Positions 39,158-49,457 of a stretch of 64,000 bases of DNA are shown here, one piece after another. Under the pieces are notes generated by a model. The model made no database searches, was not told where the DNA came from, and was given only the letters and a program-made list of their open reading frames with translations. This stretch comes from Solicoccozyma terricola. Taxonomy: Eukaryota; Basidiomycota; Tremellomycetes; Filobasidiales; Piskurozymaceae. How positions within the stretch are numbered: position 1 is the stretch's first letter; each line of letters starts with the position of its first letter. Location: NCBI GenBank assembly GCA_001600875.1, contig BCLD01000007.1, positions 428,157 through 492,156 on the forward strand, read 5' to 3'. Both the position numbers and the translations under genes were made by a program.

Positions 39158-41939
39158 TCACGCTCGCATTCGCCAGATGCTCTGTTGTGCGATCCGACGG
39201 GCCTTTTATAGAAAGGAGCGTCAGATATGGTCGAGCAACACGAGACCTTGCCCCCACTCACCTGATCTAAAGAAATCGCATCCTCGAATAATCCAATCCT
39301 CTGTTTCCCATCCGCTCCTTCATCATCGTCATCATCATCATCATCAACCATACTCCTAGTCGGCCTGGGTCCAGTCTTGAACGCGTCTCTCTCCTTGAAA
39401 TCAGAAGGCAGACTTGAATTTGCAGCTGCACCTCCAGAAGCGCCGCTGACGGAAATACGAGTCTTCTCTGGACTGACAGCGGAGAATGGTTTAAACTGCG
39501 CTCGAGGGGAGGAGAGGGACGGTGATGGCGAGCGAGAGGAGGAAGATGACGAGTCGTCCTTGATGATATCGTCGTCATCGTCGTCATCTTCTTCAGCGAG
39601 GGTCATAGCCGGAGCAGGTGGAGGCGACGGTCTAGGAGGTAGTCGGCGGTAGTAGTATGAACTACGATCGGTGTGGTACTTTGAGTTGAGGTATGCCTCG
39701 GAGAATCGAGATTGTTTGAGCTGAAGACCAGGGAGAGGGGGGTCAGCGAAGTTGCCAGGCAAGGGTCTACATCGCATGTCTCCGCTCACTCTCTTGATCA
39801 GAGGCTTGCCTTCCTGAATGTTGCTACACTCCGTCCAAACTTTAACATTGTGCGTGCTTTCTTCACTCTCGCGATAGATGCTCTCCACCTTGACCTTTTT
39901 CGTGGTATCGCCGCGAAGGGTGAGGTGATTATGAAGTTCTCTGTGCGGATCAATAGGGGCGAGTTCAGCGTTATGATCGGGTGTTAAAGACTGGCTTGTC
40001 ATCCGATTCATCCTCACCTCGCTACAGCATCAATGTTATCCATATCCGTGTTCACCCCTATCCTCGCGACCACCTGTTCTCCAACTTCTCGCACCAATCT
40101 TTCCATATCGAGGTTCTCAAGCACGCTTCCAACCTGAAAGAACCGGATGGAATCAGCTATCTCCCTCAACTTGGTCTCTCTGCGTCCTGGGGACTGACGA
40201 TAGCGTTTGCCAACAAACTAGCACTCGTGAGAGGAAGCATAAGTCCGCATGTGATGTTGCATCTGACGTGTATAACGCCCCAGCATCAGCGTCCTTCGGG
40301 TAAACATATTGACAAGCAAGAAATGTTCTATAATAACTCACACAGCTTGGAAGAAATCAACACCACGACTGTAATTTGCGAGTGCGGGTTCACAAGCGAC
40401 CATGAACTGTTGATATGTTGACAATATGGGAAAATTTTCAGATTGGCTGTACGGAACTATTGTAATGTATGATATTATAATTGCACTCACCATAGTGATA
40501 CCCTTTGCAGCCATAATCCGAGCGATCTGTATCGGATCATGACCTGTATATCCATCCACAACAAAATAATCAACATCCCGACCCCATCCATCCATACCGC
40601 CTCACATCAAGCAAACGACTCACCATCCGGATCCCCATTCGGAAACCCATCTCCCGGTTCACCTAACCCATGAGGTGGAGCATCGGCAATCAAGATACAA
40701 ATCTTTGCTGAATTAGATCTCCATCTGATATTATGTACTGCAGCCCACATTCCAGAAGTGACAGCTTCTGGACCATCTCCTCCTCCATTAGCTGAGGGGA
40801 ATGGATGACGATAAGTAGGAAGAATGTCCGTCAGTGAAATTGCTTGAAAGGGAAAAGAAAAGAAAAAAACAAGTAGTCAATCGCGCAAAAGGTTCACCTT
40901 GCATCGTTGATAAATACTCTTGAACATCCTCGATCTTGCTTGTGAATGGGAAAATCCTAGTAACGTATGAACGATCTTGCGGTGGGTGATCACGATATGC
41001 GACGATCTGTAAAAAAGAATCAAACCAGAAAAAAAAACCCCCCCAAAACAGCCCCGCGGTCAAAAATCCAATATGAATCAGTCAAATTATTCTATTATCA
41101 ATAATAGGATAAGACCCCCCCCCCCTCTCCCCCCACTCACAGCTACNCGAAGATCATCTCGAGATTCAAGGTTCTCACTGGTGATAATAGCATCGCAAAT
41201 CTTGATGATATTCTCTCGAGCTGATGCATTTTTTTTTGGAATCCAAAATAAATAAAAAAGATGTGGATCGGCGTGAAACGGTGTTGCGAGTTGACCAAAA
41301 AGAAAAAGAAAGAAAAACGGGGGGGAAGAGAGAGGGAGAGAGAAAATGCAAATGAAAGTGCGACGCATTAGCAAATTATGTAAAACGTTGAATGATGACG
41401 GCGGGTTTTTGGAATGAACTCACCTGACGCAATGTACGATCCCATTGACCCAGTAGCATCTTGAATGAATACCAAATCGCTATACATGACAAAAAAAGCA
41501 AGCAAGCACCCATCGATCAGAATCACCAAAACTCCCACTCCTTCTCCTTTCCAAAAACGAAAGAATGCCCCCCCTTCCCCCCCAAACCCCCGGAATAAAA
41601 AACTCACATTGTCTTCCTTCCTACACTATTATCAAGAAACGGTTCTGGTCCATCTACGATATGATCTGATGCTGGATTCTGCATTGGTACAGGACCAGAA
41701 GAAGAAGGAGCTAAAAGAAACCCCCCATGAATGGAACCCTCCCATCAGTTTCATCTACAGCAACGATTAAATCTCCATCCGCCCCACCCGTATTAGGAAC
41801 GGAAAGGGAAGGGACGAGGATGGAAGGGAAAGAAGGGAAGCCCAACCAAATACTCACCATGATCACCGAAATAAGTCATCTCAGTTCCAGCTACAGTAAG
41901 ACCTGGAGTATCTCCCGTTGACATATCCAAGTCGTCCAT
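39158..41939 (-). CDS. von Willebrand factor A-domain protein
   Basis: The gene starts at ATG 41937-41939 (MDDLDMSTGDTPGLTV) and has about eleven exons. A vWA domain begins near residue 64: DLVFIQDATGSMGSYI gives the metal-binding D-x-T-x-S pattern, followed by VAYRDHPPQDRSYVTRIFPF, GGGDGPEAVTSGMWAAVHNIRW and KICILIADAPPHGLGEPGDGFPNGD. A helical segment SVLENLDMERLVREVGEQVVARI follows, then a region with a poly-Asp run and Ser/Pro tracts. This type of vWA domain resembles those of the Dictyostelium alpha-kinase VwkA and many uncharacterised basidiomycete proteins; I see no kinase domain. I place the last exon at 39158-39202 (ending QQSIWRMRA). Several introns are poly-C or T-rich and longer than average. 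One base in the coding sequence is N (41148). Confidence 0.8.
41148..41148. other. Ambiguous base (N) in the vWA gene
   Basis: The only N I noticed lies in the third position of a CGN codon on the minus strand, next to a donor site and a long C tract in the intron. All four bases would encode Arg, so the protein is unaffected. It marks a weak point in assembly around homopolymers. Confidence 0.95.
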
Positions 41940-43107
41940 GTTTACCTATAGCCTGGTTTTGAGTTAGAGGGGGGTGGGGGTGGGGGGGTATATAGCAATA
42001 CGAGGAATTACGAGGGAGGAGAACGTGGGCGGGTGGGGTTGTTCGTGATGCCTAAGTCGGATCTCGCAAGGATACGGGTTGTTCTTTTGGACAAGGTGTT
42101 AAAATGGGCCAGAGGCGGGAGACGGGGGGGGAACTGGGTGTGAGGGTTCGGATGCGTGGATGCGTGGGTGATATTGGGTATGATCTGCGGTGGTGGTGGT
42201 GGGTTGTTGTATGGTAGGGCGAGTCTCAAGTGTGTCGCGGGGCGATGTCATGATGAGTCACGTGGGGAATGGAGGGGAAGGAGGGGGGGGTGAAGGGGGG
42301 GGGGGACGGATGGGACGGCGGTCTCGGATGGATGGATCGATGGTAATTATATCTATCTAGTACATCCTCGTCACCCTGCCTATTCGACATCCAGGTAACA
42401 AATACAACCCAGCAAAGAAAGGTCAAAGTCTCCTATTTGAACAAAAATCCCACGAAAAAAAAAAAAAAAAAAGAAACAAATCGTCAGCTTCTCATTTCCC
42501 AATCAAACAAACGACCATCCTTTTCCATCCCCCCTTCCGCTTTCCTCCCTCCCCGCCCCGCAAAAAAACCACCCACGCCTTCAAACATTGTCAGAATAAA
42601 GTCGCCAAACTAATAAAATGAGTATCTGCATATCTCTCTTATTGCCTCGGAATGAGGTGAAGAAAGTAGCTATGTCTCGTCATCTAAATAATGTTCATCT
42701 TTCGAATGAAGCGTGGGTGTGGGGATGGGGGTGGGGGAGAGGAGGAAGAGAGGAGGGAGACGAGGAAGACGAGGAAGACGAGGAAGACGAGAAAAAGGAG
42801 ACGAGTACTCACGATTGTGATTGATGATGTTGTAGAAATGAAAAACGAAATGGCAAGGCAAACTAATTTGGTCGAAATAATATGGGCTCGATTGATAAAA
42901 AACCCGGGATTACGTTGCATTGACGGGTCAAACCCAGTTCACTCGGGTCAAGAATTACATCAACGGAGACATGATCATCACCCCTCCTCATCCTCATCAC
43001 CATCCTCATCCTCCCTTCTATCCGCACTTCTCCCAGTGCGACAACCGTCGTCCACATCCCCTCTCCAGCATATGCGCATCGCACTTGCGCGTCATCTACA
43101 CATAAGA
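41940..43107. promoter_or_regulatory. Divergent promoter region of the vWA gene and the 1,894-residue protein gene
   Basis: About 1.17 kb of strongly biased sequence: G-runs at 41,968-41,990 and 42,280-42,305, an A18 tract at 42,455-42,472, pyrimidine tracts at 42,520-42,550, and a 9-bp purine repeat near 42,760. CACGTG lies at 42259-42264, and an A/T-rich patch (TAATTATATC) near 42,343. An open frame runs through 42691-43107 in phase with the next gene, so translation could begin earlier than I have placed it. Confidence 0.45.
42760..42795. repeat. Purine-rich 9-bp tandem repeat (GAGGAAGAC), about three copies
   Basis: Three consecutive GAGGAAGAC units are flanked by partial copies. The run would encode a Thr-Arg-Lys repeat in the frame of the downstream gene if that frame were used, but the surrounding sequence looks non-coding. 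Confidence 0.65.
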
Positions 43108-46100
43108 ATGATCACACAGCACACCATGCGTCCATCCACATTCGCGAGACCAGGAGATTCTTATCGTCCGAGATATGATGATGAGTTGGATCACGACGAG
43201 CGAGATCAACGATCAAGATATTTACCGAATCGGAGAGGCGACTATATCGATCATGGAACAGAGTTAGTGTTAGTAGTCCCCCCCCCCCCCCCCAACACCC
43301 CCCCCCCCCCCCCAAACCCCCCCCCCACCAACACCCCCCCCCCCCCCCCCCCCCCCACCCCCCCCCCAACCAACACCCTAGACGTTCATATGAAACCTTC
43401 TTTCCATCCTCCTCCGCAGTCGTCTTGTCGATCGTAATCCCGACCCAACTCCTATCAACCGCAACATTATCATCCCACCATCCCGTCAACGACAAGCTCC
43501 TTCTCAGAGATCGGTCTCACACGCTATACGTCGTGAACCCTATCAGAAATCTCCTCCTCCTCCCGCCGCAGAAGGAACTCCTTTCACTACCCGTTCTCGG
43601 GTTCTTCGAATCGACAATCAGAAATCTCCACCTCCTCCTCCTCCTCCTCCTCCCGCCGCAGAAGGAACTCCTGCCACTACCCGTTCACGGGTTCTTCGAA
43701 TCGACAATCAGAAATCTCCACCTCCTCCTCCCGCCGCAGAAGGAACTCCTTCCACTACCCGCTCACGGGTTCTTCGAATCGACAATCATTTACAACCGTG
43801 AGTACATTTTCTTTTTCCTTTTTATCTTTTTCGATTACATACTCGTAAAGCCCCCATATATGAATTTACTCAATGTGGATTACCGTCTTGCATAAAAAAA
43901 AACAGTCAACCATCAAATCAAGGTATTCGATTACCACCAAAGAAATCTATTCCTACCCTTAACCCTACTTCTTCCCATTCTCCATCTTCCCTCTCCCCTT
44001 CCTCTCATTCCCCACCACATCCACACTCCCATCGTCAAATCCAACCAACAACAGAGGTTCACGTACCGATTCCATCCACCTCGATTCAACCTCCACGTCT
44101 CGACCCAATAGGCCCGTCGATCCAGCCTACGAGAGATGGTATCGCATCGGTTGGACTCGGTCTTACTTTGCCGAAAGCGAAGACCGGATCTAGAACACGA
44201 CCTAATACCGGTCAAGGTGTTCCATTGAGTCAAAGATTAGGACCGTCAGTAAAATCGTCAAACGTTGGGACATTATCGATCCCCAAACGTATCGGCGGTG
44301 GCGGCAGCGTTGGCGGGAATCGGAACCTTCCTCCAGCCAAATCCTCGTTACCACTCCATCTTCAGGCCATCGAATCACCCGCAACAATTACGGGTATACC
44401 ATTACGTGAAAGAATCTCATCACCCAATCCAGATATCCTCATGGAATCATTGCATTCCACCGCGATCAATGCTCCAAGTGCAGGTCTATCGCTACGTGAT
44501 AGAATTACATCACCTAACCGAGCTATCTTGATGAAAAAACCACCAATTGAAAACCGACGAGAAGAAACGCCAATGGAAATGTCGGAATCACCGTTTCCAA
44601 TCCCTGCTCCAGTTGCACCGATTGAAATACTACGTCAAGTCACTAGCAGCTCGCTTGCCGCATTGTTGAACAGATTGGGTGAACAGGTCGAGTCACCAAC
44701 TCACATTGACACGACTAATACCTCGAAGAACGCCACCCAACCACTCAAAACTCGAGCCTTCATACATCCACTTCCCGCTAAGCCATCCCATTCCGAATCG
44801 TACACCCCGCCATCTAATGCCAACGCTGGAGCAATCCCACGAACCGATGGACATGTTTCACACTCGGACATGTCTGACCGCGTCGACAACCTTCAAATCA
44901 CCAACATCGCTGATCAACCTCCTTTGGAAAGCCAGCCAGTGGTAGAACCGGGACCGCGAGATGAGGAGATGGACCCGAACCCGGTCGTTCACCCGGTTGA
45001 CAATTCCACGCAAGTTTTGGAAAATTCAGGACAACAAACCCCTCTCGATGACATGCAGGTGGATCGAAAGCCAGATCAAGCTACGTTGAATCGAGAGACT
45101 ACGTCTAGGAACCGACCCACTAATCGTACAGCGGCTGCGATAGCTCGAGCTCGTGTCAAGCAGGAGGACGAAAGGAAACCTTCCATTGATGCCATTGAGG
45201 GGACACGTATCAAGCAGGAGGAACAAGATCATTTGCTGGCGGCTCCAATCGCTGATAATGATGTCAAACGGAATCGATGGCTTACTCAACAGGTGGCGTC
45301 GGCAGAACAGGGTGAGAACGCCAGTGACAACGACCAAATACAGGATATGGATATCGATGAAGAATCAGTCGGTCTAGCAATAAACTCAAGGGACAAAGGA
45401 AAAGGCAAGGCATGGTATGAACCATCTATTGCAAAAACTGCAGCGACAACAACAGCTCCGGACAGGGATTCACCTGGAGTATCCCGTGCAGCGATCCCTT
45501 CTCAGAAAGATCAAGGTGCATCAAGAATGGTTATCCCGAGCGATATTACCGATCTTCCCACGACGCCACTACCTACCGAGCAACTTGGACAGCCATCACC
45601 TCGTCCCCGTGAAGCAACGCCGCTTCGTGATCCAGCTAGCCCTCCCGATGGCCCAGTCATGACCAACTTTCCGACGATTCCTCATTCTCCAAATCGGGTA
45701 CGCAGGTCATCACTTGATTCTACTTCTACCAGCATCGATATCTGGAAATCGGAGAGTCCCAGAGCCGAACACATGCCTGAACCTGAAATTCCACCGCCGG
45801 CAAACGAGACCACCGTTGCGCTGGGTGCAAGTATCGTAAAATCATCTGAACAAAACGTTCAAGCAGAATCGTCATCGGGGGGTCCGGCGATTCCGTCAGC
45901 CACCCTTCAAAGCGAAATCCGACGGGTACCGGGAGGCCGAACGTCTCCTGTGATACCTCCCTCAGTTGCCATCCATAGGTCAACTGCAGTGCCATTCAGA
46001 ACAACCTCGCGATGGGATGCCCAGCCAAGGAGAGAAGAAACAAGGGGTGACTTCGAGAACAGAACCAGATCAGTCGCCGACAGTGACGACCAAACACGCA

Positions 46101-49100
46101 ACATGCAAGGCAACCGCCAGTTCCACGGTTACGAACGATTCGACCGGCATCAGGGTGGGCCCGCTGCAAGGACAGATCGAGGCCGTAGATATGACAACGA
46201 TTATTCGGGAAACGATTTCTCTCAATTTCCTGCCAGAGAGGAGCATCGTCGCGAGTGGCGAAGGGATCGCTCGGCCGAGCATCGCACATACAGTCCTCCT
46301 CGATCAAGGGATGTCGCTGCTAGATATACAGTCGCAAGACGCCCTAGCATCGACCAGCATCACGATCGCTACGATCACCACGACCACCAACGATACAGTC
46401 ACCAGTACACTCACGACCGATCGCCATCTCCGCATCATGTTTACGAAAGACGCCGAGGATTCCCCTCAGCTCAAGACTCCTTTGACGCCGACATTCGTAG
46501 GCGTTCGCGCTCTCCCTACCGAAGGACGACTCAAGACGTGTCTCCATATCATCAACGCGAAATCTCTTCGCGTCATTCATTCCGTGGGCGGTCCATCAGC
46601 AGAGGCCAAGACTACAGTTCCGACCGTCACGACAGTTCCATCGGAAGACTGGACCACGAACGCAGGGACCGCTCCATGTCGCAGGACTCGCGGACGTCAT
46701 CCACAACGCCGTCAAGAACACAACGAGAGTTCAGCAGGTTATCTGTCTCCAGGCATACCGCACCGGAGAGTGACGCCGAGAGCGTGGCTACGACCGACCC
46801 TATGGACCTGGACAACGCCGATGAAATCCTTCAGTCCCCGACAGAGGACCTCGACGAGTTCCTTGATGAAGTGTCCGCATCCGATCCGGCAACTGCAAAT
46901 GCATTCGCGGAAAACGACCAGATCGGCGATCAGACAGGTGTCGTTGCGCATTCTCGCTCGGAGGAGCAACATGACAACAGCGCAACGCAACACCGTCAGC
47001 AATCTCGCTCAGGGGACCAGGACAATTCGCGCCAACCGTCGGGACGAGCCTCATCCAATAATGGAGCGCGATCTGAGGCACGTTCAGTAAGCCATGGTAG
47101 CAATGAAGAAGAAGAGACAAGTCAAGCTGGCATATCAGATGGCGAGCAAGACCACGAACAGAGATATCGCGTCATTGAGCAGGGCGAAGTCGCACACCTT
47201 GTACACGCTTTCCGCCAATTTCCGGAAGGTGAGATCTTCCACCTACCCGCAGTGGGAGTGCTCGAAAACACTTTCTTTGAGAACGGCCCCTCGGACGAAT
47301 ATCTCGAGATTGCAAAGGAAAGTCCCTGTTACTTCTCCAGCGAGCTTCACCAGTTCTACAGTAATCCGCCTGCCCAGAGAAAGCTACTTGTGCAGGATCT
47401 AAACAAGGCTCTCCTCGTGAGGGCCGAACACAAAGCTGGTCTGCGTGCTGTGTGAGCGTCTTTTTTTTTCATCATATACGGAGAATACGAACACTGATCA
47501 AGCCTCTCCCTGGTCAATTGTAGAACTCCTCGGCCATATCTGGATACATACCTGGATTACCTGTTCCTGCCAGCGGACACCTACTCCAGCCAAGCGATGA
47601 CCGTTCGCCCACCCCGTATGCATAAGAGCGACCTGGAGCGTATTCGGCCATGGGACTGCTTCGTGTGGTCCTCTGCTACGCCATATTCATGCAGCGACAT
47701 GGTTAAAAACGCATTCAAACGGCGTAGCAACCTAGGTCCTGTCAGTAACAAGACAAAACACAGACCTGGAAAGCTGCTTGGCGTCTGGACAAGGGAAGAG
47801 ATGGGTCTCTCGTCCCAGCAATATTATACCAAGTCGGATACCGTCAAAGATTTGAGCAGGGTGTGCGAGGAGTTTGAACGCCTGTCTCGTGAAGCAGGAG
47901 ACTCAAGTCAAATTTCCGCTTCAACTCGTCGTATCGACCTGCCGGATCCGTGGTTCCAACCGAATCTCCACAATACCGTGCTCTTAGACGACAGCGCCAA
48001 GAAGGCGATTGTGAATCCGTTCTCACACATCCCAATCCCAGACTTCGACCTGCCAGTCAAACGCCGCTCCATAGCACGATCTACGCTGGTTGACCTTACC
48101 TTCGAGACCAGTTATAACAGAGCATTCAACGACACACCCAAGGATCTTCGAAGTGCGATCGACGAGCGTTTGGCTGCGTTTCAATTCGGTTTCACGATGA
48201 CGCCTCGAGAATTCCTCGACAAGGGCTTCTCTGCCGTTGCAGAGGATTCTGGCGCTGGGGATGAGAGTGATGCTGCAGCTGAACAACCAGGAGATGTTAT
48301 TCTACTCGGCGTGATTGGTATACTAGAGGAACTCAAGGACGTGGTATCAGTTCCGCCTTGGATTGCTGCGGGTGGACTTACTCCAGAGGTCGATATATCA
48401 AGCATCACCGATCGTACCACATGGGAAGATATCGCTCGGTTGGATCTCGGACTATTATCGAAGCGTGAATTCGACGAACTACCGGAGGGACTGCGAATGA
48501 AACCCGACGCTTGGGTCAGAGATTACAGAGGAGACATCCCGGAATATAAAGCGGATGAACACATCTGTCCAATCACTCCTCCGATCGATGCGGACCACGT
48601 ACATTGGTATCAATCGCCAATTCATCTCTTATACTGGATCCGTCGTGGGATGATGGCTCTGCAGGAGCGTGGCGTGACTCTGCGACATGGTCTGCAAGAT
48701 TTCGCGCAATCGCAAGGTCCTCCTTCCGCTGCTAGCTCAACGATGGGCGATCCGAGACGCAGGGAACATAACCAAGGCCGAGTTGCGCCAGTGCCGTACA
48801 ACGACCGCCCACGCCGAGACAACGCTGGAAGCAGGAGACAGGAAAGGAGCGTCTCACCGAAATCGCCTTCAACCGGCGTTGGTCAACATCACCGTTTCGC
48901 AGAACGACGCATGGAGTCGCGGATATCTAACCACTATCCGTCCCACTCGTCCCAAAATCCCCTCGACAGAGGTCTTCAGGATCACCCGACTACTTCCAGG
49001 CGTGTTCAACAACACGAGGTATCAGCTGTGAGTAGAGAGGGTGCTTATGATAGCTCTCGGGCGGGCTATAGCAACAGGGGAAGCGCCGAGACGAGTTGGC

Positions 49101-49129
49101 GAAGGGGATCGAGTAATCCGCGCAGATGA
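43108..49129 (+). CDS. Large, mostly disordered protein of unknown function
   Basis: Four exons (43108-43262, 43420-43797, 43906-47451, 47524-49129) join in frame to 1,894 residues. I do not recognise the family. The N-terminal two thirds are Ser/Pro/Arg/Gln-rich and probably disordered. They include three proline-rich tandem repeats, two SUMO-consensus sites (VKQE near 45,154 and IKQE near 45,209), many SP/TP sites and an Arg/Tyr/His-rich stretch near 46,100-46,700. A folded-looking region spans about 47,160-48,680 (VIEQGEVAHLVHAFRQF, RPYLDTYLDYLFLPADTY, KHRPGKLLGVWTREEMGLSSQQYY, HVHWYQSPIHLLYWIRRGMMAL). The tail is again Arg/Ser-rich. Composition suggests a nuclear protein (inference). An in-frame open stretch reaches back to 42691, so the start is uncertain; I used the ATG at 43108. 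Confidence 0.75.
43277..43377. repeat. Poly-C tract inside intron 1 of the 1,894-residue protein gene
   Basis: About 100 bases made almost entirely of C runs (roughly 15, 17, 10, more than 20, and 9) broken by AACA, AAA and ACCAACA. It lies wholly within the 157-nt intron 43263-43419. The plus strand could form an i-motif and the minus strand a G-quadruplex. Confidence 0.9.
43542..43784 (+). repeat. Three in-frame coding tandem repeats (75, 90 and 78 bp)
   Basis: Copies at 43542-43616, 43617-43706 and 43707-43784 encode QKSP(P)nAAEGTPxTTRSRVLRIDN. The units differ mostly in the number of CTC/CCT codons in the polyproline run and in one residue (F, A or S) before TTRSR. All lengths are multiples of three, so expansion keeps the frame. 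Confidence 0.92.
45154..45220 (+). other. Paired SUMO-consensus motifs in the 1,894-residue protein
   Basis: VKQE and IKQE lie 17-18 residues apart in an Arg/Lys/Glu-rich stretch. Both fit the psi-K-x-E consensus for SUMO attachment. Presence of the motif does not prove modification. Confidence 0.4.
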
Positions 49130-49457
49130 TACCTCGTTGAATAATGAGAATCAATTTAGCCGCTTCCAGAGTATGTCCTTGAACTATATATATTACGTTG
49201 ACTTTTCTGATCAATATAGTTTGTGTCAAGTATGTCACTCGATGGAATATGATGGTTTACCTTTGCGCCGGACACTACCCTCAACACATCTTTCACATTC
49301 TGATCAGCCTGATACCTGTAGCGACCATCTCCGTCCGAGTTACTCACTTCCGATCTGATCACGTGTCGACGAATTGTTTGGCGAGCATGATGCATGTCCC
49401 ATGCCATAACCATAGACAATCCACATCGAGACAGATTCAGCATACAAATAGTCTGAC
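49130..49457. promoter_or_regulatory. PUS1 promoter with CACGTG
   Basis: This 328-bp spacer has TATATATATTA near 49,184 and a CACGTG E-box at 49360-49365, 98 bp before the PUS1 ATG. The rest shows no gene. Confidence 0.5.

Noticed and set aside
42691..43107. Upstream extension of the large unknown protein
   Set aside because: The frame is open, but the sequence has intergenic character (purine repeat, pyrimidine tracts) and the product is not protein-like; kept as a caution in the gene entry instead.
45966..47090. 374-codon open frame overlapping the large unknown gene in another frame
   Set aside because: The main frame here joins flanking exons in phase over 5.6 kb; the alternative Thr/Ser-rich product looks like frame-shifted Arg/Ser coding sequence.
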